Shown: positions 45,398 through 55,765 of the stretch, one piece after another | Position numbering within the stretch: position 1 is the first letter of the stretch | How the letters are laid out: each line of letters opens with the position of its first letter | Assembly: GCF_900143245.1 (NCBI RefSeq) | Contig: NZ_FRDK01000008.1 | Location: 1 to 64,000 of the forward strand | Source of the DNA: Flavobacterium fryxellicola | Lineage (GTDB): Bacteria; Bacteroidota; Bacteroidia; Flavobacteriales; Flavobacteriaceae | DNA length: 64,000 nucleotides | Reading direction: 5' to 3' | Program-made: the position numbers and the translations under genes | The notes under the pieces: model-generated | What the model was told of the DNA's origin: nothing | Databases searched by the model: none | Seen by the model: only the letters and a program-made list of their open reading frames with translations

Positions 45398-48300
45398 TTA
45401 CATGTTCCTTCTATACTGTCCTCCTACTTCAAATAAAGCCGATGTGATTTGTCCTAGAGAGCAAACTTTTGTCGCTTCCATTAAATGTTCGAAAAGGTTT
45501 TCATTTTTAATAGCTGCTTCCTGAAGCGTATTTAGATGTTCACTTACTAAATCCTGATTGGACTGGTGTAATTGATTCAACATGTCTATTTGATATTGTT
45601 TTTCTTCCTCAGTAGCACGGATAACTTCTGCTGGAATAACGGTTGGCGAACCTTTAGAACTCAAGAATGTATTGACACCAATAATTGGGAATTCACCCGT
45701 ATGCTTCAAGGTTTCATAATACAAGCTTTCTTCCTGAATTTTACTTCTTTGGTACATCGTTTCCATCGCACCTAGAACACCACCGCGTTCTGTAATTCTA
45801 TCAAATTCTTGTAAAACCGCTGCTTCTACCAAGTCCGTTAATTCTTCGATAATAAATGCGCCTTGAATTGGATTTTCGTTTTTTGCAAGACCTAATTCTT
45901 TATTTATAATCAGCTGAATCGCCATAGCACGACGCACTGACTCCTCTGTAGGCGTAGTTATTGCTTCATCATACGCATTGGTATGCAATGAATTACAGTT
46001 ATCGTAAATGGCATACAACGCTTGTAAAGTGGTGCGAATATCATTAAAATCGATTTCTTGCGCATGCAAAGAACGGCCGGAAGTTTGAATGTGGTATTTC
46101 AACATTTGAGCACGCTCATTAGCCCCGTATTTATTTTTCATGGCTTTCGCCCAAATTTTACGCGCTACACGGCCAATCACAGCATATTCTGGATCTACAC
46201 CATTCGAAAAGAAGAACGATAAATTAGGTCCAAAATCATTGATGTTCATCCCACGGCTCAAATAATATTCCACATAAGTGAAACCATTAGAAAGGGTGAA
46301 CGCTAATTGCGTAATTGGATTTGCTCCCGCTTCAGCAATGTGATAGCCAGAAATAGAAACCGAATAAAAGTTTCGAACATTCTTTGTAATGAAATATTCC
46401 TGCACGTCACCCATCAAGCGCAACGCAAATTCAGTAGAGAAAATACAGGTATTTTGTGCTTGATCTTCTTTTAGAATATCCGCCTGAACGGTTCCACGAA
46501 CTTGTGATAAGGTTCTTGTTTTAATATCATTATAAATTTCTAAAGGTAAAACCTGATCTCCTGTAACACCTAAAAGCATTAAACCCAAACCATTATTTCC
46601 TGCGGGCAAATCTCCTTGATAATGTGGTCTTTCAACTCCTTTTTGAGTGTAAATAGCTTTGATTTTTTCAGCAACATCCGCTTGAAGATCATTTGTGGCA
46701 ATGTACAACTCACATTGTTGGTCAATGGCGGCATTCATGAAAAATCCAAGCAGCATTGGCGCTGGACCGTTAATTGTCATACTTACCGATGTCATAGCAT
46801 GCACCAAATCGAAACCGGAATATAATTTCTTTGCATCATCCAAACAACAAATGGAAACTCCGGCATTTCCTATTTTTCCGTAAATATCCGGACGTACATG
46901 CGGATCGTTTCCATATAAAGTAACGCTATCAAAAGCGGTTGACAATCGTTTTGCAGGTAATCCTGCACTTACGTAATGAAACCGTTTGTTCGTTCGTTCT
47001 GGTCCACCTTCACCAGCAAACATGCGTGATGGATCTTCGCCTTCTCGCTTAAATGGATATAAACCTGCAGTAAAAGGGAATTCTCCTGGAACATTTTCTT
47101 GCAAACACCAACGCAAGATATCACCCCAAGCTTTATACTTTGGCAAAGCAATTTTAGGGATTTGAGAATGCGAAAGTGACTCTGTATGTGTCGCCATTTT
47201 AATTTCTCTATCGCGAACCTTGAACGTGTAAACTGGATTCTTGTATTTATTTACTTTTTCGTCCCAAGTCAAAATGATTTCCCAATTGTAGGAATCCAAA
47301 TCCATTTTTACTTTTTCAAACTGATTTAGTAGAAGGTTGAGGAAAATTTTATTTTCGGCAACTCCAACTTTCTCTAATTCTAAAGCGTTTGGTAAAACTG
47401 AATCATCATCAATCCCAGCTTTATTTAGTATCGGTGATTTTCCTGAGACACTTTCTAGCGTTTTGAAAATTCCATATAATTTCTGAGCAACTTGTTCTTG
47501 GCTTACTGCTGTAACATCGTATTTTCGGTTACTTTCAGCTATTTCTGATAAGTAACGTGTTCTATGTGGCGGAATAACAAAAATTTTCTCGCTCATTTCG
47601 CGCGTGATTTGGAACGTCGATTTCAAATCAGAATTTGTTTTCTCATGGACCTTATCCATAATTGCTTTGTAAAGCGTATTCATTCCGGGATCGTTAAACT
47701 GCGAAGCAATGGTCCCAAAAACAGGAAGGGTATCTAAATTAGCATCCCAAAGATTATGGTTGCGTTGGTATTGTTTTTTTACATCACGCAAGGCATCAAG
47801 CGAGCCGCGTTTGTCAAATTTGTTTATTGCTACCAAGTCAGCAAAATCAAGCATGTCGATTTTTTCTAATTGGGTTGCAGCACCAAATTCAGGCGTCATC
47901 ACATACAAAGAAACATCAGAGTGATCCATAATTTCCGTATCGGATTGTCCAATTCCAGAAGTCTCTAATATAATAATATCATAATTTGCCGCTTTGATCA
48001 CTTGAATCGCGTCGGCTACATACTTTGACAAAGCCAAATTCGATTGACGCGTGGCTAACGAACGCATGTAAACACGAGGATTATTGATGGCATTCATTCG
48101 GATTCTATCCCCTAAAAGTGCACCACCTGTTTTTCTTTTAGATGGATCTACAGATATTAATCCGATGGTTTTTTCTGGAAAGTCAATTAGAAAACGACGC
48201 ACCAATTCATCAACCAAAGATGATTTTCCAGCTCCACCCGTTCCTGTAATTCCAAGAACTGGCGTTTTACAATTACTATTCTTTTTTTGAATGGCTTCCA

Positions 48301-48850
48301 AAGTTTTAGCGGCAACATCAGGAAAATTTTCAGCTGATGAAATAATCCGAGCAATTGCTTTTGGATTTTTTTCATCCAAATGATCCATTTCATCGGTCAA
48401 TTTATTTCCAACGGGATAATCTGATTGTTGCACTAAGTCATTTATCATTCCCTGCAATCCCATGGCACGTCCATCATCAGGTGCATAAATGCGGGTAATT
48501 CCGTATGCTTGCAATTCCGCTATTTCAGAGGGCAAAATAACCCCGCCACCGCCTCCAAATATTTTAATTTGTCCCGCTCCCTTCTCTTGAAGCAAGTCGT
48601 ACATATATTTAAAATATTCGTTGTGTCCACCTTGGTAAGAAGTTATTGCGATAGCATTCGCATCTTCTTGAATTGCAGTATTAACCACTTCTTCAACGCT
48701 TCGGTCGTGACCTAAATGAATTACCTCAACACCTGTAGATTGAATAATCCTACGCATAATGTTGATTGCGGCATCGTGACCGTCAAAAAGAGCAGCTGCT
48801 GTAACAATTCTTACTTTATTGTTAGGGATATACGGTTTTTGTTGTTCCAT
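45398..48850 (-). CDS. icmF: IcmF-type fused adenosylcobalamin-dependent acyl-CoA mutase
   Basis: Single 1150-residue chain combining three parts: a B12-binding domain (about 12-150; [12 protein letters not shown] with the cobalt-ligand His in DGHD, then AITSYQGGH), a MeaB-like GTPase chaperone (about 195-420; Walker [11 protein letters not shown]) and the TIM-barrel substrate domain (about 520-1120). This order is the IcmF layout for isobutyryl-CoA/n-butyryl-CoA isomerisation. At the two positions that set specificity, methylmalonyl-CoA mutases have Tyr and Arg; here the aligned segments read SRMFAGEG (Phe) and KEDQAQNTC (Gln), the isobutyryl-CoA pattern. A separate chaperone is not needed. 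Automatic labels often say methylmalonyl-CoA mutase. Confidence 0.9.
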   Translation of the reverse strand: MEQQKPYIPNNKVRIVTAAALFDGHDAAINIMRRIIQSTGVEVIHLGHDRSVEEVVNTAIQEDANAIAITSYQGGHNEYFKYMYDLLQEKGAGQIKIFGGGGGVILPSEIAELQAYGITRIYAPDDGRAMGLQGMINDLVQQSDYPVGNKLTDEMDHLDEKNPKAIARIISSAENFPDVAAKTLEAIQKKNSNCKTPVLGITGTGGAGKSSLVDELVRRFLIDFPEKTIGLISVDPSKRKTGGALLGDRIRMNAINNPRVYMRSLATRQSNLALSKYVADAIQVIKAANYDIIILETSGIGQSDTEIMDHSDVSLYVMTPEFGAATQLEKIDMLDFADLVAINKFDKRGSLDALRDVKKQYQRNHNLWDANLDTLPVFGTIASQFNDPGMNTLYKAIMDKVHEKTNSDLKSTFQITREMSEKIFVIPPHRTRYLSEIAESNRKYDVTAVSQEQVAQKLYGIFKTLESVSGKSPILNKAGIDDDSVLPNALELEKVGVAENKIFLNLLLNQFEKVKMDLDSYNWEIILTWDEKVNKYKNPVYTFKVRDREIKMATHTESLSHSQIPKIALPKYKAWGDILRWCLQENVPGEFPFTAGLYPFKREGEDPSRMFAGEGGPERTNKRFHYVSAGLPAKRLSTAFDSVTLYGNDPHVRPDIYGKIGNAGVSICCLDDAKKLYSGFDLVHAMTSVSMTINGPAPMLLGFFMNAAIDQQCELYIATNDLQADVAEKIKAIYTQKGVERPHYQGDLPAGNNGLGLMLLGVTGDQVLPLEIYNDIKTRTLSQVRGTVQADILKEDQAQNTCIFSTEFALRLMGDVQEYFITKNVRNFYSVSISGYHIAEAGANPITQLAFTLSNGFTYVEYYLSRGMNINDFGPNLSFFFSNGVDPEYAVIGRVARKIWAKAMKNKYGANERAQMLKYHIQTSGRSLHAQEIDFNDIRTTLQALYAIYDNCNSLHTNAYDEAITTPTEESVRRAMAIQLIINKELGLAKNENPIQGAFIIEELTDLVEAAVLQEFDRITERGGVLGAMETMYQRSKIQEESLYYETLKHTGEFPIIGVNTFLSSKGSPTVIPAEVIRATEEEKQYQIDMLNQLHQSNQDLVSEHLNTLQEAAIKNENLFEHLMEATKVCSLGQITSALFEVGGQYRRNM

Positions 48851-49681
48851 TTTTATTTAAATGTCGATTTTAGGACCGCAATTTACGAAAATAATAAAAA
48901 TTTATTGTTTAAAATTTCAATTATAAGAGTGAATCTTGTGATTTTTAAAACGGGCAGCAATAATTATTTTACTATTTTTTTAGACGCGCTGCTTACTTCT
49001 GACAGTCAGGCCCTCTAAATTATACTTTTTAGATCCTATTTATCTGTATAGTAGCACAATTCCTCCTTTGCACTGAAACATAAATTAGATTTTTTCACTG
49101 CTACCCTCTTCAATTAGTTGCTAACTTTATGCATAGCGAGTAGTTGAATCGGACTCTTATTAGGAGCACTCTAATGATGTGACTTATTCTTAAAAAATTA
49201 AAAAGGAATTATTTCTCGTATTTCATTGCTACCCAATTCAATTTTGTATTCTTTTAAAAAAATATCATCAATAATGTAAAACAAAAATTTACGCTTATTT
49301 AAAATATTTTTTTGTAATTTTAAAACTGATTGTGTAAGTACAGTTAGCGTATTCAAAATTACTACCTTGAAAAGTTGTTCTTTTATAAACAAACCAATAT
49401 TTGAAACCTGAATGAATCATTTCTACAAATCAATTTTTTATTTATGATTTTAATTGACTTATATTTCTCAAAGGAGCTACTTAGCTTAGGAGGCATTATC
49501 AATGGAGCTGGCTTACAGTCATTTCTAATTCAAGAAAGAAAATGCTGCGAATAAATTTCATTTAAATGGCTTTCTTTAAAATAAAACCAGTATTCTGGGC
49601 TAACTAGAGTTAAATACTTAAACGACTTTTCATTCTTAGTTAAAATACACCGTTGTACAATTTCACTTTAAAAATGAATCT
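48851..49681. other. Intergenic stretch between icmF and the GH130 gene
   Basis: About 830 bp with no convincing gene. A leftward 64-codon frame at 49198-49392 is Lys/Ile/Leu-rich and has no recognisable features. No hairpin of note was found. This probably contains the promoter regions of both divergent neighbours. Confidence 0.45.
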
Positions 49682-51148
49682 ATGCGAGTTCCTGTTATTC
49701 GAAAAAATATAAAATTCTTGCCTGATTGCAGTAGAGTTGTTGCCAGGTATTTTATGAATGGTGATCCTCGAACCCAAAAAATGGTAAGCCATATTATGGT
49801 TTTGAGCGAAAAACAAGTCCAAGAAACCTTAGAACATACGCTACGTGAATTTGCTAGAAGACACCGTAATATTTCACAAACATTTTTTAGGCATTGCGAA
49901 AAAATTAGAGGTTTGATAGAAGGCATGCAAATTAATTACAACCAGCTATCCGATGAGCGAAAAATGCTTATTGGTTCCTATTGTACAATGGAATATGCAA
50001 TAGAATCTGCAGCCTTTTTTAATCCGTCTATGGTGGAAGATTTTGATCAATCAGATCTCCACCATGGAGAAAAACGAATTATTATATCTTTTCGTGCGAC
50101 AGGAGAAGGACATATTTCATCCATTGTTTTTAGAAGAGGAATTCTAGATAAAAATAATGATCTCCAAGTGATGAAAATAGGAGACAACATTGATAAAGCA
50201 GAGATTGCCCGTAAAACCTTATACAATAAAGAGCGATTTCTCGTCAAATTGGCAGAAATGAATACATCAGATAAATGTTCTGCCCAAATCATGCGAGAGT
50301 TACCGGATCAATTCGAATATACTGCCTTAAAAAATATAATTAATAAAGCCTTAAGCGATCCAACGATTCTCCGAGAAAGAAGAACTGCGCTTGAAGAAGT
50401 ACTATGGCTGGCGGATTCATTTTACGATTTACAATTCAAACACGATTCTGATATTACAGAACGTGTTATATTTCCAATATCAGATTCTGAAAGTCGCGGT
50501 ATTGAAGATGCCCGTTTTGTGCGCTTCCTCGATGACGATGGATCAGATAGAATAATTGCTACGTACACCGCTTACAACGGCCATGCAATATTGCCAAAAC
50601 TTATTTCTACTAAAGACTTTTACAACTTTCGCGTCGTGCCTTTGTATGGAGCCGGTGCTCAAAATAAAAATCTGGCACTGTTTCCCAGAAAAATTAAGGG
50701 AAAGTATGCTATGCTTTCCCGCATTGATGGCGTTAATAATTACATCATGTATAGTGACAGACGGACTCAATGGGACAATCCCATTATTCTTCAAGAACCT
50801 CGTTTTTCTTGGGAATATACCCAAATTGGAAATTGCGGATCACCACTTTGGACCAAAGAAGGCTGGTTGGTAATTACGCACGGCGTAGGTGCTATGAGAC
50901 GGTATTGTCTGGGTGCTTCGCTGCTTGATCTTGATGATCCTTCCAAGGAAATTGGCAGATTAAAAGAGCCCTTATTGTCACCACTCGAAGTGGAACGGGA
51001 AGGATATGTACCCAATGTAGTATATTCTTGCGGTTCAATTATTCATAACAACAGTCTTATATTGCCCTATGCAGTGTCCGATTATTCATCTACTTATGGC
51101 GTTGTAGACTTAGAAGAACTTTTAGATGCGTTAAAGAAAAGCAAATAA
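49682..51148 (+). CDS. Glycoside hydrolase family 130 protein (beta-mannoside phosphorylase-like)
   Basis: Probable phosphorylase of beta-linked mannosides, cytoplasmic, since no signal peptide is seen. GH130 features are the five-bladed propeller sequence with GIEDARFVRFLDDDGSDRII (the D/E pair of the family), GAGAQNKNLALFPRKIKGKY, MLSRIDGVNNYIMYSDRRTQ, WTKEGWLVITHGVGAMRRYC and YVPNVVYSCGSIIHNNSLIL. The N-terminal ~150 residues form a helical extension found in the longer GH130 members. At 488 residues it is longer than the short (about 330) subfamily. No sugar-uptake genes lie beside it, so the natural substrate is open. Confidence 0.88.
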   Translation: MRVPVIRKNIKFLPDCSRVVARYFMNGDPRTQKMVSHIMVLSEKQVQETLEHTLREFARRHRNISQTFFRHCEKIRGLIEGMQINYNQLSDERKMLIGSYCTMEYAIESAAFFNPSMVEDFDQSDLHHGEKRIIISFRATGEGHISSIVFRRGILDKNNDLQVMKIGDNIDKAEIARKTLYNKERFLVKLAEMNTSDKCSAQIMRELPDQFEYTALKNIINKALSDPTILRERRTALEEVLWLADSFYDLQFKHDSDITERVIFPISDSESRGIEDARFVRFLDDDGSDRIIATYTAYNGHAILPKLISTKDFYNFRVVPLYGAGAQNKNLALFPRKIKGKYAMLSRIDGVNNYIMYSDRRTQWDNPIILQEPRFSWEYTQIGNCGSPLWTKEGWLVITHGVGAMRRYCLGASLLDLDDPSKEIGRLKEPLLSPLEVEREGYVPNVVYSCGSIIHNNSLILPYAVSDYSSTYGVVDLEELLDALKKSK

Positions 51149-51891
51149 TAAAAATCCACTTTTTTGAATAGTACTCGTTTTGAAAATTTGGATACCTCCT
51201 ATTTTAAATAATCTGGGCAGTTTATTTTTAAAATTTTTCAAGACCTTTATCAATTGGTTCCAATACTATAATTCAATGTCAATCAAATGGTTGCTACACA
51301 CTATGGAAGGCAATGCCTTCTACAACAGCTCCACTATTTTTGCAACGATAAAAATAGTCCGCATACCACTTGTAAATATGGACAATTGACCTAGGCGGAA
51401 TAAACGTGAGTTTTTAGTCTTCATTTTCTTCGAAGTAAAAACTATCATCAGTCTATAATTGAGTATGTCAAGACTACAATAGTCGAGAAATCTCCCTTTT
51501 TCAAAAGGCAGAAAGTTATTTTTGTTAAACGTGTGGTGAACCAAATTCCAAAAATACCACAAAATAATTTTCAGATCCATTGTCTTATTGTGAAAAATCA
51601 GCATTTAAGCACTTTCAGCTAAAAGTACTTGTTGCGCTACTATTTCCATTTTGTTTATCCTCAGCCCATCCCTTTCTTTTCGACAATTATTAAAAAATAG
51701 AGAGCGAAAACTGGAGTGCTTTACAACATAAAAAAGCAAGTACCAAGAAGCTCCTTTTGTACTCTAAAGGCGGGGATTTGAACTTCTTAAAGTCATACAA
51801 AAACAGCTTGTTATTCTCTTTCGGAATATTTTTATTACTAAAAGGCATAGTGTTTGCTTATCTTTGAAAAAACGAATTAAATACTAAAATT
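51149..51891. other. Intergenic stretch, mostly featureless
   Basis: About 740 bp with no recognisable gene. Short open frames on both strands overlap each other and have no family features. TATCTTTG at 51859-51866 is the -7 element of the next gene. Confidence 0.45.
51859..51866 (+). promoter_or_regulatory. -7 element of the DUF4197 gene
   Basis: TATCTTTG matches TAnnTTTG 25 bp before the ATG. A TTA stands 21 nt upstream in place of TTG. Confidence 0.5.
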
Positions 51892-52599
51892 ATGAAAAAA
51901 ATCGTACTGCTTTTAACTGCCTTTTCCTTGTTTGGATGTGCTGAAATGCAGCAAGTTTTAAGTCAATTTCCACAGACGCCAGGAATTGGTGGTATCGATA
52001 TTGCTGGCGGACTGAAAGAAGCATTGAATAATGGGCTTTCAAAACAAGTAACAAAATTGACCGCTACCGATGGTTTTTACAGAAATGAAGCCGTAAAAAT
52101 TTTGTTACCGGAAGAATTGAGAAAAGTAGATGCTGGACTGCGCAGAATTGGATTGAGTTCGTTAGCTGATGAAGGATTGAAAGTCCTGAATCGTGCCGCG
52201 GAAGACGCAGTAAAAGAGGCGACACCAATATTTGTTGATGCAGTTCGAAACATGACTTTTTATGATGCCAAAACAATTTTGATGGGTAATGAAAGTTCCG
52301 CTACTTCTTATTTACAAAACAGTACTTCGACTGCTTTGTACGGAAAATTCAGTCCTGTGATTAAAAATTCATTTACAAAAGTGGGTGCCGATAAAGTTTG
52401 GACTAACATTATTACGAAATACAACAGTATTCCATTAGTGAATAAAGTGAATCCTGACTTAACTGATTACGTCACCAATCAAGCATTGAATGGTGTATTT
52501 AAAATGGTTGCCGTGGAAGAAAAAAACATCAGAACGACTTTAAGCGCGAGAACATCGATTTTATTGCAAAAAGTTTTTGCTTTGCAGGATAAAAACTAG
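51892..52599 (+). CDS. DUF4197 domain-containing lipoprotein
   Basis: Envelope protein of 235 residues. MKKIVLLLTAFSLFGC is a lipoprotein signal (lipobox LFGC). The rest is a helical DUF4197 domain: GGLKEALNNGLSKQVTKLTA, the KILLPEELRKVDAGLRRIGL segment, AAEDAVKEATPIFVDAVRNM and TDYVTNQALNGVFKMVAVEE. The family is widespread in Gram-negatives and has no established function. It has its own -7 element, and a member of the dispersed repeat lies just after it (52701). Confidence 0.85.
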   Translation: MKKIVLLLTAFSLFGCAEMQQVLSQFPQTPGIGGIDIAGGLKEALNNGLSKQVTKLTATDGFYRNEAVKILLPEELRKVDAGLRRIGLSSLADEGLKVLNRAAEDAVKEATPIFVDAVRNMTFYDAKTILMGNESSATSYLQNSTSTALYGKFSPVIKNSFTKVGADKVWTNIITKYNSIPLVNKVNPDLTDYVTNQALNGVFKMVAVEEKNIRTTLSARTSILLQKVFALQDKN

Positions 52600-52700
52600 C
52601 GAAAAAGCATTTCTATTTTTAGAACATTAAACCGCTAAATTCAATTTTTTTATAAAAAATATAAGGCTATTTTTGATAAATATTTTTGACAAACGCAAGG

Positions 52701-52799
52701 ACCTAGCCCTGATAATAGCGATATCCTTTCCTTATCTCGTTTTTTAGAACGAGATAAGGAAAGATTTAGCGGATAGCAGGAAACAGCTTCTGAAATACA
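52701..52799. repeat. Dispersed flank-conserved hairpin repeat, copy C
   Basis: The left end CCTAGCCCTGATAATAGCG and right end GATTTAGCGGATAGCAGGAA (continuing ACAGCTTCTGA) frame a perfect 16-bp hairpin, CTTTCCTTATCTCGTT (52726-52741)/AACGAGATAAGGAAAG (52748-52763), with a 6-nt loop. CCTAGCCCTGATA and ATAGCAGGAAACAGCT recur exactly in copy D at the window's right end, in opposite orientation. Confidence 0.75.
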
Positions 52800-52825
52800 T
52801 CAGGGTAAATAATAAAAATACGAAC

Positions 52826-53680
52826 ATGCAAAAAATTACAATTCTCATCCACTGTCAAGATCAAAAAGCAATTATTGCCTCTGTTACCAAGTACATTGCT
52901 TCGATTGAAGGCAATATTATTTATTTAGACCAACACGTAGATGCAGACGAGAATGTTTTTTTTATGCGTTTAGAATGTAATTTCAGTACCCAGAACTGGA
53001 CTATGGATACCATAAAAAGGGACTTTCAAACTCATTTAGCTACGCCGTTTAAAATGTCTTGGGAAATTTACACGCAAGAATACAAACCTAAAATGGCTTT
53101 ATTTGTATCTAAGTACGACCATTGTTTGTATGATATTTTAGGACGATATAGTGCTGGAGAATTACAGCTTGAAATCCCACTTATCATCAGTAATCACGAA
53201 GATTTAAGAGCCGTGGCAGAACGTTTTTCGATTCCGTTTTTTTATATTCCTTTTAGCAAAGAAATTAAAAAAGAAGGCGAACGGAAACAAATGGATTTAC
53301 TGAAAGAATACAAGGTTGATTTTATTGTTTTGGCGCGTTACATGCAAATTATAACTCCGAGTTTAATTGCCCTTTATAAAAACAAAATTATCAACATTCA
53401 TCATTCCTTCCTTCCTGCCTTTCCGGGAGCAAAACCGTATCATTCGGCTTTTAAACGCGGTGTAAAAATAATTGGCGCCACAAGTCATTACGTGACCGAG
53501 GAATTAGATGAAGGCCCAATTATCGAGCAGGATATTTCGAGAGTTTCGCACAGTCATTCCATAGAAGACTTTATTATAAAAGGGCGTGATTTAGAACGCA
53601 TGGTTTTGGCTAGAGCAATAAAGCTTCATGCAGAACGAAAAACTATGGTCTATAACAACAAAACTGTCGTGTTTTCATAG
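52826..53680 (+). CDS. purU: Formyltetrahydrofolate deformylase
   Basis: Hydrolyses 10-formyl-THF to THF and formate, balancing one-carbon pools and feeding formate to PurT. An N-terminal ACT-like regulatory domain (about 1-80; ILIHCQDQKAIIASVTKYIA) precedes the formyltransferase-type catalytic domain (about 85-284). The catalytic triad of the family is visible in INIHHSFLPAFPGA (Asn and His) and ELDEGPIIEQD (Asp). At 284 residues it is normal. It lies between two rightward/leftward neighbours with a candidate small RNA 160 bp downstream. Confidence 0.93.
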   Translation: MQKITILIHCQDQKAIIASVTKYIASIEGNIIYLDQHVDADENVFFMRLECNFSTQNWTMDTIKRDFQTHLATPFKMSWEIYTQEYKPKMALFVSKYDHCLYDILGRYSAGELQLEIPLIISNHEDLRAVAERFSIPFFYIPFSKEIKKEGERKQMDLLKEYKVDFIVLARYMQIITPSLIALYKNKIINIHHSFLPAFPGAKPYHSAFKRGVKIIGATSHYVTEELDEGPIIEQDISRVSHSHSIEDFIIKGRDLERMVLARAIKLHAERKTMVYNNKTVVFS

Positions 53681-53840
53681 TAAAAAAAGCACTTAATTTT
53701 GATTCCAGATTTTGCATAACAATTAGACTCTAAACACGTTCTTTTGTGTAAACTATCAAATTCAATATTGAATGATAAAAGTTAACTTATGTCCAACAAA
53801 GTAATAACAAAATCTTAACAGCGTGAGGTTCTCTTAAGTG

Positions 53841-53930
53841 TGATCTTTGCAGCGTAATAAACTGGTTATTTATTATTTTGGTTTTGGTTAGTTAAAGAAT
53901 TGCCTGCATGTATAATGCGGGCTTTTTTTT
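53841..53930 (+). ncRNA. Candidate small RNA with its own terminator
   Basis: A -7-like TGATCTTTG (53841-53849) is followed about 50 nt later by a stem GCCTGCAT/ATGCGGGC (53902-53922) and eight T residues. A transcript starting near 53855 would be about 75 nt and has no open frame. A clear TTG -33 element is lacking (TTA only), so the alternative is that the hairpin is simply the purU terminator. Confidence 0.4.
53902..53930 (+). terminator. Rho-independent terminator (purU or small RNA)
   Basis: GCCTGCAT-GTATA-ATGCGGGC stem with one G-T pair and TTTTTTTT after it, rightward only, ending at the stop of the convergent hydrolase gene. Confidence 0.8.
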
Positions 53931-54714
53931 ATTTGGCTGTTTTTATAAAAGAGAGGACAGCATCATTGAAAGCAATAGGTTGCTCTACATTAACAACATG
54001 TCCACAATTTTCTATTACAAAGAGTTTTGACGATTTATAATGATTCTCCACTACTTTCCTAACTGACGGTAAAAACATATAATCTTCTTCACCCATCACA
54101 TAAAGCGTAGGGATATTCAATTCAACTTGTCGGAACCATTTCAGGATGGGATTTATTTCAGCGGTTAATTTGAACCATTTAATAAATTCTTTTTGGTATA
54201 ATTTCTTAGCCTCATTGATAAAAAGTACGCGAGATTGCTTGTGACTTTTTTTGGGCATAATTACAAAAGCAAAAAACTTATATAAAACCAGATAAGGCAA
54301 AACATATTTAAACATATTCCCCAACCGCATTAATACTTGAGAGCGGAAATTCATTTTTAAAATTGCTCCACCTAGAATCATACTTTGAACCCGTTCTGGA
54401 TACATTTCAGCCAGCTGTCGGATCAGAATTGTTCCTAATGAAATACCTACAAAATGCGATTTTTTAATTTTTAGAAAGTCCAAGACTTCCAGAATATCAT
54501 TGGCCAAAGCTGAAAAAGTATATTTCTGTTTGAATGCTGCTTTTAAAGTAGGTTTTGATTCCCCGTGACCTCGCAAATCCAATAACAATACGTTATAATG
54601 TTTTTTAAAATCACGTATTTGTTTAAACCAAATAGAAGAACTTCCACCGGCACCATGAACAAAAGTTACCCATTGATCGCTGTTTTTATTTTCGTAAATG
54701 GTATAATTGATCAC
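53929..54714 (-). CDS. Alpha/beta hydrolase
   Basis: Cytoplasmic hydrolase of about 261 residues. The nucleophile elbow is FVGISLGTIL (Ser in GISLG, about residue 104); the oxyanion loop region is FVHGAGGSSSIWF, the acid is probably the Asp in VMGEEDYMF, and the catalytic His is in ENCGHVVNVEQP near the end. The fold and order fit esterases, haloalkane dehalogenase-like enzymes and MenH-like proteins; the substrate is open. No ATG exists near the expected N-terminus. The GTG at 54714 (INYTIYENK) is chosen because upstream TTG codons add an uncharacteristic basic stretch. Confidence 0.8.
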   Translation of the reverse strand: MINYTIYENKNSDQWVTFVHGAGGSSSIWFKQIRDFKKHYNVLLLDLRGHGESKPTLKAAFKQKYTFSALANDILEVLDFLKIKKSHFVGISLGTILIRQLAEMYPERVQSMILGGAILKMNFRSQVLMRLGNMFKYVLPYLVLYKFFAFVIMPKKSHKQSRVLFINEAKKLYQKEFIKWFKLTAEINPILKWFRQVELNIPTLYVMGEEDYMFLPSVRKVVENHYKSSKLFVIENCGHVVNVEQPIAFNDAVLSFIKTAK

Positions 54715-54820
54715 TTGTTTTTTTTGTAAAAATAGGACTTTAATTTTAAATCCCAATCTTAACAAAAAATAATGCTCGATTTATAATTGTATGCCTTAAA
54801 TTTGCAAAAAATTTGCACCC

Positions 54821-54970
54821 ATGAAAGGAATATTGAAAGAGAAAAGTGAAATAGAAAAGCTTATAAAAGAATACAAAATGTTCTCCGAGTTGAATTTCAA
54901 CTTCGAAAAAGACACTAACAAGTCAAGCATGATGAAAGAAGAATTGGTTTTAGAAGAATGCGAATTATAA
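54821..54970 (+). CDS. Small protein of 49 residues, Lacal_2735-like
   Basis: ATG at 54821 to TAA at 54970, MKGILKEKSEIEKLIKEYKM followed by an Asn/Ser/Glu-rich tail. The start (short MKG-KSEiEKL-KeY pattern) resembles the small flavobacterial Lacal_2735 family, which would make it a real short gene; the C-terminal half diverges. It overlaps the convergent metal-receptor gene by 6 bp. Function unknown. Confidence 0.5.
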   Translation: MKGILKEKSEIEKLIKEYKMFSELNFNFEKDTNKSSMMKEELVLEECEL

Positions 54971-55765
54971 TTTTTCATGCATTTTTTTAAAATAATCAAA
55001 CGCTTTTAGCAGCCTGCTTCCATACCATGAAAACATCTCGCCATCAACAAACACTGTTTTAGCGTGATGCGTGTGTCTTCCTATCTCAAATGCGTCTTCC
55101 TCTGCAAAAGGATAGGGCTCCGAGGAAAGGAAAACCAAATCTGGATCACCATCTAAACGCATTTTTTTGAGTTCGATTTCAGGATAGCGCCCTTTGTTTT
55201 GGTATATATTTTCAAAATGATTTAATTTCAATAACTCATTTATAAAATTATCCGAACCAGCTACCATAAAAGGTTTTTTCCAAATAAAATAGGCTACTTT
55301 TTTAACTTCTTTGTCTTTGATGTAATTTTTAAAATCGCTCAAGGCAAAAGCCAATTTGTCATTCCATTTTTGCCCTTCAGTTCTACAATTGAATAGCTGA
55401 CCAAAATCGGTTATCATCTGAAAATTATCTTCAATAGTTGCGATATTAGTCACCCAAACTGGACAAATTTTTCGCAACTCCTCCACTATTTCCAATGTAT
55501 TTTCCTCTTTATTACAAATGATAATGTCCGGCTGTAGCAATCTGATTTTCTCGAAATGTACTTTTTTGGTTCCGCCAACGCTTTTCTTGGTTGATTTAAA
55601 ATGGTACGGATGCACACAGAATTTAGTTATTCCAATGATTTTATCTTCAAGACCTAAATCATATAATAATTCCGTTTGTGAAGGAACGAGTGAAATGATT
55701 CGCTTGGGCGAAGTTTCAAAAAAATGTGCTGTCCCTATTTGATCGACTAGTGTTTTTTGTTTCAA
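54965..55765 (-). CDS. Helical-backbone metal receptor / BtuF-like protein without signal peptide
   Basis: A 266-residue type III (cluster A-II) substrate-binding-protein fold as in vitamin B12 or iron-siderophore receptors: RIISLVPSQTELLYDLGLED at the N-lobe, VGGTKKVHFEKIRLLQPDII, the C-lobe VKKVAYFIWKKPFMVAGSDN, and DPDLVFLSSEPYPFAEED. No signal peptide or lipobox is visible, so it would be cytoplasmic as predicted, unusual for a transport receptor. The start is a TTG at 55765, with no ATG in frame nearby. Known cytoplasmic homologues in this phylum are annotated as cobalamin-binding proteins. Ligand and partner are unknown. Confidence 0.75.
   Translation of the reverse strand: MKQKTLVDQIGTAHFFETSPKRIISLVPSQTELLYDLGLEDKIIGITKFCVHPYHFKSTKKSVGGTKKVHFEKIRLLQPDIIICNKEENTLEIVEELRKICPVWVTNIATIEDNFQMITDFGQLFNCRTEGQKWNDKLAFALSDFKNYIKDKEVKKVAYFIWKKPFMVAGSDNFINELLKLNHFENIYQNKGRYPEIELKKMRLDGDPDLVFLSSEPYPFAEEDAFEIGRHTHHAKTVFVDGEMFSWYGSRLLKAFDYFKKMHEKL

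Noticed and set aside
49198..49392. Leftward 64-codon frame between icmF and the GH130 gene
   Set aside because: Lys/Ile/Leu-rich AT-driven translation, no signal or domain; probably chance.
51180..51604. Two overlapping frames on opposite strands
   Set aside because: No features, overlap each other and use poor starts.
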